Assembly: GCA_013177815.1 (NCBI GenBank)
Contig: JABLXM010000035.1
Span: 1 to 33,317, forward strand
Length of the DNA: 33,317 nucleotides
Direction of reading: 5' to 3'
From: Anaerolineae bacterium
Lineage (GTDB): Bacteria; Chloroflexota; Anaerolineae; Anaerolineales; Anaerolineaceae
Position numbers and translations under genes: made by a program. This document shows positions 16,192 to 23,368 of the stretch, piece by piece. The notes under the pieces were generated by a model. That model did no database searches. It was not told the origin of the DNA and saw only the letters and a program-made list of their open reading frames with translations. How positions within the stretch are numbered: position 1 is the first letter of the stretch; each line of letters begins with the position of its first letter.

Positions 16192-17541
16192 TTATGGTGT
16201 TTCGATGCGCGCCTCGGCTGCGCAGGCGTGGGCATCCAATCCCTCGGCACGCGCCAGGCGGGCAGCGACTGCCGCCACCTCGCGTGAGATTGCCGGGTCC
16301 AGCCCCACCAGGCTGATGAGACGCACAAAATCCCAAACGTTGAGCGGCGAGGCGAAGCGCGCCGTGCCGCCGGTGGGCATGACATGGCTGGGACCGGCGG
16401 CATAGTCGCCCAACACCTCGCAGGAGCCTTCGCCCAGGAAGACGCCGCCGGCAGCCTGCACCCGGTCCACCCAACGCCACGGATCCGCAAGGGACAGGCT
16501 GAGGTGCTCAGGGGCATAAGCGTTAGCCAGATCGAACGCTTCCTCCAGGTTGCGGGTCAGGACGATGCCACCGCCGGCTGCCAATGAGGCGCCGATGATC
16601 GCCTCACGGCTGAGGGCAGCTTCCCCGACGGCATCCAGCCGACGCGCCACTTCCGCCTGCACGGCTTGCGCCAGGCGGCGTGAAGGGGTGATCAGAATGG
16701 CGCCAGCCAGGACGTCGTGCTCGGCTTGCGCCAGCAGGTCCAGGGCAACCCAGTCCGGGCGGGCGGTGTCATCGGCGATGACCACGGTCTCGGTCGGTCC
16801 CGCCAGCCCATCGATGCCAACTGTGCCAAAGACCTCGCGCTTGGCAAGGGTGACGAACAGGTTGCCTGGACCGAATATCTTATCCACCGCCGGCACCTGC
16901 TGTGTGCCATATGCCAGGGCGGCAATGGCTTGCGCGCCGCCGAGGGCATAGACCTCCTACACGCCGGCAACCGCGGCGGCAGCCAGGATGATGGGTGAGA
17001 TGCGACCATCCTCCCGGCGGGGCGGCGAGACCAGGGCAATCTCCACCACACCGGCAACCCGGGCAGGCACAGCAGACATGATCACGGTGGAAGGCAGCGG
17101 CGCGGTGCCTCCTGGGACGTAAAGTCCAACCCGCCGGATGGGTCGCACCAGTTGCCCCAAAGTGCCGCCGCCGGATTGGGTGATCCACGAGGTGAGCGGT
17201 TGGCGCTCATAGAACTGGCGCACGCGCGCAGCGGCTTGCCGCAGGTCCTCCAGCAACTGCGGCGGGGTGGCTGCAACGGCTGATTCGATCTCCCCAGGCG
17301 CAACGCGAAACGCCACCAGGTCAACGCCGTCCAATCGAGCGGTCCATTCGCGCAGGGCAAGGTCACCGGCGCGACGTACATCCGCCAGCACACGCTGCAC
17401 AGCCTGCAAAGGACTGAGCGGCTCACCAAAAGCGCCGGCGATACGGTCCAGCAGGAGAGGAGAGACTTCACCGGAATCGAGCGGCTTGCGCCGCAGGATG
17501 GTCTGAAGGGCAGTTTGGCTATCGATGATCTGTAAAGGCAT
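16192..17541 (-). pseudogene. hisD: Histidinol dehydrogenase, interrupted by one in-frame TAG
   Basis: HisD oxidises L-histidinol to L-histidine in two NAD-dependent steps, the last reactions of histidine synthesis. The frame starts at ATG 17541 with AAGGAG 6 nt upstream and would give about 449 residues, the normal length. Conserved parts include [59 protein letters not shown], the zinc segment AQAEHD (Gln272, His275), APEHL (Glu345, His346), [14 protein letters not shown] and the final AEGLDAHA with its conserved His. Codon 195 (16959-16957) is TAG, between AAAVAGV and EVYALGG; the frame is intact on both sides. One C-to-T change from CAG would explain it. With an intact attenuator upstream and all catalytic residues kept, this is either a very recent mutation or a sequence error. 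It stops at TAA 16192-16194. Confidence 0.9.
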
Positions 17542-17560
17542 ACATCGCTCCTTGCGTGGA

Positions 17561-17591
17561 AAACAAAAAACCCCCGGCTGATCGGGGGCTT
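17561..17591 (-). terminator. Intrinsic terminator of the his attenuator
   Basis: The minus strand reads CCCCCG-ATCAGC-CGGGGG (17588-17571), a 6-bp all-GC stem that can extend by G-T and A-T pairs, followed by TTTTTTGTTTT. It ends about 10 nt before the AAGGAG of hisD, so read-through is required for hisD expression. Confidence 0.9.
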
Positions 17592-17654
17592 GGTGTCTTC
17601 CTGTACTGTTTGAGTTTTCTTTATCCAGGGATACGGAAACGACAGTCCTACCGA

Positions 17655-17708
17655 TCAGGTCTGAGGGCATTCTCCGTGATGATGATGCATCTGGTTAAAG
17701 GTGGTCAT
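17655..17708 (-). CDS. hisL: His leader peptide, 17 residues with four consecutive histidines
   Basis: ATG 17708 to TGA 17655-17657 encodes MTTFNQMHHHHGECPQT. A second in-frame ATG at 17690 would give an 11-residue version starting at MHHHH. Four tandem His codons (CAT CAT CAT CAC) directly upstream of a terminator and hisD are the hallmark of a regulatory leader peptide. No Shine-Dalgarno is visible, but the -10 box ends 12 nt before ATG 17708, so the transcript would carry only a few untranslated bases and may be translated as a leaderless message. Confidence 0.85.
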   Translation of the reverse strand: MTTFNQMHHHHGECPQT

Positions 17709-17720
17709 ATTGGGCGCGAG

Positions 17721-17748
17721 TTTATCATGGTAATGGCGTATCTGTCAA
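17721..17748 (-). promoter_or_regulatory. Promoter for the his leader and hisD-ABC operon
   Basis: The minus strand has a perfect -35 TTGACA (17748-17743), a 16-nt spacer and GATAAA (17726-17721) as -10. The -35 starts 29 nt after the stop codon of the response-regulator gene. Confidence 0.65.
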
Positions 17749-17776
17749 GGAGAACAAACACCACAAAATCGGGGAG

Positions 17777-18757
17777 TCACTCTTCCGACAGGACCTGACC
17801 GATGGCAGGTTGGGAGGGAGCAGCTTGATCATCGGATGGCAGGGCGGTGGCGGTGGATGCCTCCTCCCAGAAGGAATCGGCATCGGCAACAGCGCCGCCG
17901 GAGTCTGCCAGCAGGGCGGTGAGAGTTTCCAGTTCGGCGGGCGGGGCTTCGGCAGGAGGCTCGACAGGCAACGGAGTGGCAGGCGTGGCAGCAGGCAGTT
18001 CCGCTGACAACCGCGCCAGCGTCTGGGCAGCCTGCAACATGCCGGGCAGCAAAGCGGGACTCATGAGCGCGCTTTCACCCCCCGGCAGGGCTGCCGCCAA
18101 CCAGCGTTCTGCATCCACGGCGATGACCGCCAGCGCCAGGTTCCTGCCCCAGCGCACCACCAAGCTGCCGCCCTCGCCCAGGTGATCCCGCCACAAACCG
18201 GCAGAAGGTTGCGCTACCAACAGCGGGAAGCGTTGCTCCGCAGCATGACCTGGGGGCAGTGAACCATCCTGCGCCAGCACCGCGCCGGCGCCATCCAGCA
18301 GGAAGACCCCGCGCGCGCCCAGTGTACGGCGCAAGCCAGCCAGCACTTCGGCAACGCTGCCCACACCCGCCGGCACACCGGGCTGATGGAATTCCAATCC
18401 CAGGCATTCAGCAGCGCGCTGCAGGAAGGGGGTCATCTCGACCGGTTTGCGGAAGAAGCCCGCCACGCCTAGCTCGGCGGTCAGACCGGGCAATTTGTCA
18501 TCCGCCAGACCGGTGATGACAATGACCTTCAACCCGGGCCGGCGGGTGCGCATTTTCTTCATCAACTCCAGCCCGGTGATGCCCGGCAGGCGGATATCGA
18601 CCACCAGCAGGTCAGCCGGTTGGCGTCCAACTTCCAGCATGGCTTCTTCGGCGGAGGGGACGACGTTCACCGCGATGCGACTACCGAGTGAGAGGATCGC
18701 TTCCTTGACCAGCCGCCCAACCTCATGAGAATCCTCAACAATCAGAACGTTCAACAC
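17777..18757 (-). CDS. Response regulator receiver protein with a C-terminal roadblock/LC7-like region
   Basis: The 326-residue protein begins with a complete CheY-like receiver domain: acidic pocket Glu8/Asp9, phosphoacceptor Asp54 in VVDIRLPG, Thr82 and Lys104 in FFRKP. It would be phosphorylated by a histidine kinase not present in this window. No DNA-binding helix-turn-helix is visible. Residues about 135-235 (VAEVLAGLRRTLGARGVFLLDGAGAVLAQDG ... LALAVIAVDAERW) look like a roadblock/LC7 or related sensory fold; this is tentative. The last 90 residues are Ala/Pro/Glu-rich and probably disordered. The start is GTG at 18757 with GAGGTG upstream; the gene begins 36 nt after the solute-binding-protein gene and is probably co-transcribed with it. 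Confidence 0.85.
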   Translation of the reverse strand: MLNVLIVEDSHEVGRLVKEAILSLGSRIAVNVVPSAEEAMLEVGRQPADLLVVDIRLPGITGLELMKKMRTRRPGLKVIVITGLADDKLPGLTAELGVAGFFRKPVEMTPFLQRAAECLGLEFHQPGVPAGVGSVAEVLAGLRRTLGARGVFLLDGAGAVLAQDGSLPPGHAAEQRFPLLVAQPSAGLWRDHLGEGGSLVVRWGRNLALAVIAVDAERWLAAALPGGESALMSPALLPGMLQAAQTLARLSAELPAATPATPLPVEPPAEAPPAELETLTALLADSGGAVADADSFWEEASTATALPSDDQAAPSQPAIGQVLSEE

Positions 18758-18793
18758 GGATCACCTCTCTTTCGCCACCTCACCAGCGCAAGG

Positions 18794-20752
18794 CTACTGG
18801 CAGCCCGCGCCGAAATCGAAGCCTTCCAGCCCCCACAGCGCCGAGCGGGCGGTGGCATCCAGCTCGAGACCACAAAAGTCCACCCGACTGACCGCCATGT
18901 TCAGGCGGTAGTAGAGCGGCACCACCGGCAGGTCTTGCGCGAAGATGCGTTGGGCTTGCTGGTGCAGGCTGGTATAAGCCGGGTCTTCTGGTCGCAGAGC
19001 GCTGGCGGCACGGCAAGCCGCGTCATAATCCGGATTGCTGTAACCGCCCAGGTTGGTCCCCAGCCAGTAATTATCCGCATCTGGAATCTGGCTGCTATCG
19101 ACATAGTTGCAGGGCGGCACGATGCCGGTCTCCCAGCCGAACTGCGCCAGGTCGAACTTGCGCCCAAAGAGGATGCCGTCCGGTCCGGCGGCGTACAACT
19201 GCTCCGGCGCATACTCGCCGACATTGACCTGGATGCCGCACTGGCTGAGCGAATCCGCCAGGATGACAGCAGCGCGCGTTCGCAACGTGGCGGCGCTGGT
19301 GGCGTAGTTGACCACCAACGGAGTGCCGTCATCAATGCCGGCGACCGCCGCCGCGATGCGCGGCGTTGCGGGGTTGCCATCGTCATCCTGCCAGCCGACC
19401 TGATCGAGCAACTGGCTGCCCTGCGCCGGGTCGAAGGGCAGGGGAGCGATATCGGTCGCCAACAACGGGTGCCCGGGCGGCAAGTATGCCGCCGGGACGG
19501 AAGATTGCCCAAACAGCAATTCATCCACGATCTGCTGGCGGTCCATGCACAGGCTGAAAGCCTGGCGCATGCGCAGATCGCTGAAAAAGTCCGGGCGATC
19601 GCCCGCCTGGGCGCTGTAGCCATTGTCGTAACTGGCGGGCTTGATGCCAAAGGTGGCCTGCTCCCACTCCGGACCCTGCATGATATAGGCTTTGGCTTTG
19701 CCGTCGCGGTCCAGATCGAGCATCAGTTCCAGTTCTTCATCCAGCAGGGTCGCCTGGTCCACCAGGTCGCATTCGCCCGCCAGCAGCGCCGCCAGGTTGT
19801 TATCCGCCGCACGACCGAGGAAACGGTAGACCAGGTGATCGAACTTTGGCAGCCCCTCATCGGCGCGGAAGTAATTGGCGTTCTTCGCCAGCGTGATATG
19901 GTCGCCCGGCGTCCATTCTTCGATCACGTAAGGTCCCCAGCCCAGTGGGGTCTGGTTGACCTGCGGGTCGGTCAACATCTCCGCCGCCGTCAGGTTGCCA
20001 TAGGCATGGCGTGGCAGCGGGATGAAGAAAAAGGCATCGTAACGCTCAGGCTGGAAGCCGGGGATGCCAACCCAGACAGCGGTGCGTTCATCCGGCGATG
20101 TATAGGAGGCTGTGCGGTCAAGATTATAGCGGCTGACGGGGGTGTCCGGATCAGATGCAACCTCGAAAGAGTAGAGCGAATCATCCGCGGTGAGTGGCTG
20201 CCCGTCCGACCAGGTGAGAGCGGGCAACAGGGTGTAGTCGATGGTCAACTGGTCCATCTGCAACGGCGCGGCGCCATCCCAAGTAACGGCGCACTCAGGG
20301 GCATGGCAGCCGGCGGGCTGCACCTGCACGCCCTTTGCCAGCGATGCCAGTTGACCAGTCGCATCGACCACCAGGTCACCCGCCTTGACCTCCACGGCTG
20401 CCAAAACGGCGCTGCCATCGGCGATGTTGGGCAGTTTCTCCAGGATGACCGGCTGGGCGGAGAACCGGGTGGTATCGAACGGTCCGTCGTAGATCGCCTC
20501 CAGCACGCTCCAGGTGGCGCGGCTGTTGCTGGCGTAGATGTAGAGCGAAGCCGGTTCATTGCCCAGGCAGACCGCCAGGGTGCGCGGTTCCGGCAGGGTG
20601 GGCGTGATGGTCGGCTCGATGACCGGCAGGGTGGGCAGGGTTGGCGGCGTGGGCGCCGGGGAACAGGCTGCCATCATCAGGATGACGACCAGGCTAAACA
20701 GAAGAACAAACCGGGTGTGAAGCTGGTTGCGGATCGATGAGGTGGATTTCAT
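18794..20752 (-). CDS. Family 5 extracellular solute-binding lipoprotein (peptide-binding type)
   Basis: The roughly 652-residue product starts at ATG 20752 (GGGAG 3 nt upstream) and has a lipoprotein signal ending MMAAC (Cys30), then a Pro/Thr-rich linker to about residue 60. The body matches SBP_bac_5 proteins: PALTWSDGQPLTADDSLYSFEV, GWGPYVIEEWTPGDHITLAKNANYF, DLRMRQAFSLCMDRQQIVDELL and the late SNPDYDAACRAA and DLPVVPLYYRLNMAVSRVD. Such proteins deliver peptides or other solutes to ABC permeases, or act as ligand sensors. No permease gene adjoins it; the next gene downstream is a response regulator. The 60-residue extension upstream of ATG 20752 is rejected because it lacks a ribosome-binding site and would hide the signal peptide. 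Confidence 0.9.
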   Translation of the reverse strand: MKSTSSIRNQLHTRFVLLFSLVVILMMAACSPAPTPPTLPTLPVIEPTITPTLPEPRTLAVCLGNEPASLYIYASNSRATWSVLEAIYDGPFDTTRFSAQPVILEKLPNIADGSAVLAAVEVKAGDLVVDATGQLASLAKGVQVQPAGCHAPECAVTWDGAAPLQMDQLTIDYTLLPALTWSDGQPLTADDSLYSFEVASDPDTPVSRYNLDRTASYTSPDERTAVWVGIPGFQPERYDAFFFIPLPRHAYGNLTAAEMLTDPQVNQTPLGWGPYVIEEWTPGDHITLAKNANYFRADEGLPKFDHLVYRFLGRAADNNLAALLAGECDLVDQATLLDEELELMLDLDRDGKAKAYIMQGPEWEQATFGIKPASYDNGYSAQAGDRPDFFSDLRMRQAFSLCMDRQQIVDELLFGQSSVPAAYLPPGHPLLATDIAPLPFDPAQGSQLLDQVGWQDDDGNPATPRIAAAVAGIDDGTPLVVNYATSAATLRTRAAVILADSLSQCGIQVNVGEYAPEQLYAAGPDGILFGRKFDLAQFGWETGIVPPCNYVDSSQIPDADNYWLGTNLGGYSNPDYDAACRAASALRPEDPAYTSLHQQAQRIFAQDLPVVPLYYRLNMAVSRVDFCGLELDATARSALWGLEGFDFGAGCQ

Positions 20753-20813
20753 AGGCTCCCTTGCACCCGCAGCAGGAACACCTCCCACGGGAAATGGGTG
20801 AGTAGTTTCGTCC

Positions 20814-20819
20814 ATTATA
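20814..20819 (-). promoter_or_regulatory. -10 box TATAAT for the solute-binding lipoprotein gene
   Basis: A perfect TATAAT lies 61 nt upstream of ATG 20752, giving a leader of about 55 nt. No -35 match is visible, since the 17-nt position falls in a GC run. Confidence 0.4.
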
Positions 20820-20926
20820 AGCGATATAGGAGGCGTGGGGCGGGCTGTATATGCTGGCAAGGTTTTGGTTCGGCGGGCGGTGAATGTGCACAGGTGACAG
20901 ATGATCGCATGGACGGTGCTCCCTGC

Positions 20927-21015
20927 CGTCACCCTGAGGGAACGTAGCGACCGAAGAATCTCTCGCTATATTGACCCATGAGATTCCTCAGTTGCTACGC
21001 AGCCTCGGAACGACG
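20927..21015. repeat. Two inverted copies of a 36-bp interspersed repeat
   Basis: Units at 20927-20962 and 20980-21015 face each other across 17 nt and agree at 26 of 36 positions. Each contains the GAGATTC-TC-G ... GCTACG core. A third copy at 27670-27705 matches the first at 32 of 36. Short dispersed repeats of this kind are common in environmental bacteria and have no known coding capacity. Together the two form a long imperfect hairpin between the divergently placed 5' end of the solute-binding gene and the 3' end of the opp operon. Confidence 0.65.
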
Positions 21016-21044
21016 AAAGAAGCGAAAACGCAGCATCCACCAAG

Positions 21045-21077
21045 AAGCTGGAAGCCCAGCTTGCTCCCAGAGAGCAA
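21045..21077. other. Two adjoining small hairpins
   Basis: AAGCTGG (21045-21051) pairs with CCAGCTT (21056-21062), and TTGCTC (21061-21066) with GAGCAA (21072-21077). They share two bases and so are alternatives or stack end to end. Together with the flanking repeats and the opp terminator they fill the 386-bp non-coding gap; nothing else was seen in it. Confidence 0.45.
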
Positions 21078-21094
21078 CATGCCCATTACAGAAA

Positions 21095-21121
21095 CAAAAA
21101 AGGCGAGCCGGGCGGCTCGCC
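21095..21121 (-). terminator. Rho-independent terminator of the opp operon
   Basis: The minus strand reads GGCGAGCCG-CC-CGGCTCGCC (21121-21102), a 9-bp stem, followed by TTTTTTG. It lies 18 nt after the stop codon of the last permease gene. Confidence 0.92.
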
Positions 21122-21138
21122 TTGAACGGCTGAAGGGC

Positions 21139-22167
21139 TTACTGTGTGCCGCGTAAGCGCGGGTCCATGGCGTCGCGCAGACCATCGCCCAAGAAGTTGA
21201 AGGCGAACATGGTGATCGCCAGCGCCAGCGCCGGGAAGATGGTCTGGTTGGGATAGGTGCGCACCATCTGCGAACCATCCGAGATCATGGCACCCCAGGA
21301 AGGGGTGGGTGGGTTGACCCCCAACCCGATGAAAGAAAGGAAGGCTTCGGTGGAGATATAGCCAGGGATCGCCAGCGTCTCTGCAACGATCAATGGACCA
21401 AGGATATTGGGCAGGATGTGACGGAACATGATACGTCCGTCGCTGGCGCCCAGGGTGCGGGCAGCTTCGACGAATTCCTTCTCGCGCACCGAGAGCACCT
21501 GACCACGCGTCAGACGCGCCATGGTCTCCCAGGCTGTCACCCCAATACCAATGAAAATGAAGAGCATGCCGCCGAGCGCGGAATCGAACTGGCTGATGGC
21601 ATATGCAAAGGTGCCAGGTTCCGGTCTGGCGAGCGTGCCGCGGAAGAACGCCATCAGCAGAATGATGAACAGCAGGCTGGGATAGGCATACAGCACATCC
21701 ACCAGGCGCATCATGATGTTATCGGTGCGCCCACCGACATAGCCGGAAATACTGCCATAGACCACGCCGATCAGCAAACTGATCAGTGGTCCGATCAACG
21801 CGACGGTCAGCGAGACACGTGCACCGTAGACGATGCGGCTGAACAGATCCCGCCCGACATAATCGGCGCCCAATGGATAGGCTTCATTGATGCGGGCGTA
21901 ACCTTCCATTTGCGGAAAGACCTTGATCAACCAGCTCGGCACGGTGTTCTGGTCTTCCAGTACCTGGACCTGGTAGGGTTTGACAGCCACAACATCGGCA
22001 AAGATAGCCATCAGCGCCAGGATGAGGATGATCATTCCACCAATGACAGATGCGCGGTTGCGGAAAAGCCTGCGCACAGCATCCACGAACAGGCTTTCCC
22101 GTTTACGGCTCAGTTGCATGCCGCCGGCATCATTCTTATTGGCTTCAACTTTGAGTTGTGCGGTCAT
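21139..22167 (-). CDS. oppC: Oligopeptide/dipeptide ABC transporter permease, OppC/DppC type
   Basis: The 342-residue inner-membrane permease has the N-terminal OppC_N helix (RLFRNRASVIGGMIILILALMAIFAD). YPLGADYVGRDLFSRIVYGARVSL, the typical entry to the DppC fold, follows, and then several membrane segments. The coupling loop EFVEAARTLGASDGRIMFRHILPNILGPLIV would contact the OppD/F ATPases, and the protein ends with NFLGDGLRDAMDPRLRG, as is usual. ATG 22167 with GGAG 5 nt upstream is preferred over the GTG at 22173. It is the last gene of the D-F-A-B-C operon and is followed by a strong terminator. Confidence 0.93.
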   Translation of the reverse strand: MTAQLKVEANKNDAGGMQLSRKRESLFVDAVRRLFRNRASVIGGMIILILALMAIFADVVAVKPYQVQVLEDQNTVPSWLIKVFPQMEGYARINEAYPLGADYVGRDLFSRIVYGARVSLTVALIGPLISLLIGVVYGSISGYVGGRTDNIMMRLVDVLYAYPSLLFIILLMAFFRGTLARPEPGTFAYAISQFDSALGGMLFIFIGIGVTAWETMARLTRGQVLSVREKEFVEAARTLGASDGRIMFRHILPNILGPLIVAETLAIPGYISTEAFLSFIGLGVNPPTPSWGAMISDGSQMVRTYPNQTIFPALALAITMFAFNFLGDGLRDAMDPRLRGTQ

Positions 22168-22210
22168 AAGCACTCCAATTGGTCATTAATATCATCGTCA
22201 TCGAAAGCGG

Positions 22211-23266
22211 CTAGTCATAACGGATACGCGGGTCAAGATAAGCATATATGAGATCCACCACCAGGTTGGCGATCACCAAGAAGATGGCATACAACAGGAT
22301 GGTACCCATGATGACCGGGTAATCGCGGTTGGTGATGCTGGTGACAAAGTAGCGCCCCATGCCGGGAATACCGAAGGTCAACTCGGTGACGAAGGTGCCG
22401 GTCACCAAAGCGGCGAACATCGGACCCAAGATGGTCACAACCGGGATGAGGGAGTTCTTGAGCGCGTGCTGGGTGATGACCAGCCGTTCGCGCAAACCTT
22501 TGGCGCGCGCAGTACGGATGTAGTCCTCGCGGACAACCTGCAGCAGGCTGGCGCGCGTCAGGCGGGCAATGATGGCGGAACTACCCAACCCAAGCGCAAC
22601 TGCCGGCATGATGGCGTACTTGAAGTAATCCCAGCCCAGGTTACGGGGAATGAAGCCCAGGATGTACGGCGGCTGTGACCCCCACCCGGTGGGGGGGAAC
22701 CAACCAAGCGCGACCCCAAAAACATAAACCATCAACGGACCGAGCACGATGACCGGCACCGAAACGCCAAAGATCGCAATGCTCATGCCGAGATAATCAA
22801 AGATGGTGTTCTGCTTCAACGCCGCGAGGATGCCACTGGGAAGACCAATGATGAGGGCAACCGTCAATGCCATCACCCCCAATTGCATCGAAATGGGCAA
22901 CTGGTCGCGGAAGATATCATTGACCGTCCGGCTGCGGGAACGGTAGGACGGACCAAAGTTCATCCATTTGCAATACAAATTACCAACCTTGAACTTGATC
23001 ATGGCATCGTCTTCGGTGGTCGCAAGCCAATGGGTATCCTGACATTTCGGGATCAGGACCTCGCGCATGTAAAGACCGTATTGCACGACAATCGGCTGGT
23101 CAAGGTTATAACGCCGATTGAGGTTTTCCATGATGTCCGGCGGCAAGGCTTTTTCGCGGTCGAATGGACCACCGGGCACGGCGTGCATCAAACCAAAAGT
23201 AATCACAGAAACAACGAATAAGACCACAACCAGGTAAAGGAGTCTTCTAACGATATAGCGACCCAT
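22211..23266 (-). CDS. oppB: Oligopeptide/dipeptide ABC transporter permease, OppB/DppB type
   Basis: The 351-residue permease starts MGRYIVRRLLYLVVVLFVVSVITFGLMHAVPGGP, the standard first helix of the DppB family, with GGAGGAAGG upstream of ATG 23266. A periplasmic-side insert follows, then the transmembrane core (QLGVMALTVALIIGLPSGILAALKQ) and the EAA-like loop YIRTARAKGLRERLVITQHALKNSLIPVVTILG. The tail DLIYAYLDPRIRYD is family-typical. It would pair with the OppC-type permease encoded 43 nt downstream to form the channel. A 12-bp hairpin separates it from the preceding binding-protein gene. It ends with TAG. Confidence 0.94.
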   Translation of the reverse strand: MGRYIVRRLLYLVVVLFVVSVITFGLMHAVPGGPFDREKALPPDIMENLNRRYNLDQPIVVQYGLYMREVLIPKCQDTHWLATTEDDAMIKFKVGNLYCKWMNFGPSYRSRSRTVNDIFRDQLPISMQLGVMALTVALIIGLPSGILAALKQNTIFDYLGMSIAIFGVSVPVIVLGPLMVYVFGVALGWFPPTGWGSQPPYILGFIPRNLGWDYFKYAIMPAVALGLGSSAIIARLTRASLLQVVREDYIRTARAKGLRERLVITQHALKNSLIPVVTILGPMFAALVTGTFVTELTFGIPGMGRYFVTSITNRDYPVIMGTILLYAIFLVIANLVVDLIYAYLDPRIRYD

Positions 23267-23306
23267 TTCACCTTCCTCCCGGGCTGTCTGACAACCCTAT
23301 AAACAA

Positions 23307-23333
23307 GGGGGAGGGGCGAGGCGCCCCTCCCCC
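23307..23333 (-). terminator. Intercistronic 12-bp GC hairpin between the binding-protein and OppB genes
   Basis: GGGGGAGGGGCG (23307-23318) and CGCCCCTCCCCC (23322-23333) form a perfect stem with a 3-nt loop, followed on the minus strand by TTGTTT. It fits a partial terminator or an RNA-stabilising element, giving more binding-protein mRNA than permease mRNA. Confidence 0.7.
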
Positions 23334-23368
23334 GATGGTGATGCTCCTATCTCATCAGTGACTCGATA

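Larger units (their letters stand above)
17561..17714 (-). promoter_or_regulatory. Histidine transcription attenuator upstream of hisD
   Basis: Between the predicted transcription start (about 17714) and the hisD ribosome-binding site are all parts of a classical attenuator. A His-rich leader peptide comes first (17708-17655). The minus-strand element CTGATCGG (17658-17651) overlaps the leader stop codon. The matching CCGATCAG (17585-17578) lies inside the 5' arm and loop of the terminator. The terminator hairpin (17588-17571) then leads into a T-run. When histidyl-tRNA is scarce the ribosome should stall on the His codons. CTGATCGG can then pair with CCGATCAG, so the terminator cannot form. 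When the ribosome reaches the stop codon it covers CTGATCGG and the terminator forms. The pairing is 8 perfect bp. Confidence 0.85.

Noticed and set aside
16192-17541. HisD-like enzyme as a sulfopropanediol dehydrogenase (HpsN), because of the sulfonate-type transporter behind it
   Set aside because: The sequence keeps the [12 protein letters not shown] and AEGLDAHA motifs of true HisD, and the His-rich leader peptide ties it to histidine synthesis.
8817-17541. TAG recoded as an amino acid (genetic code change)
   Set aside because: At least seven intact genes here end in TAG, including a tandem pair, so TAG is a normal stop in this genome.
16957-17670. Open frame starting at 17670 as the hisD start
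   Set aside because: It reads through the leader and terminator. ATG 17541 has AAGGAG at the right distance and gives the usual HisD N-terminus.
18725-20740. Long plus-strand open frame of 671 codons opposite the solute-binding lipoprotein gene
   Set aside because: It is a shadow of a GC-rich gene; the minus strand carries a clear signal peptide and family motifs.
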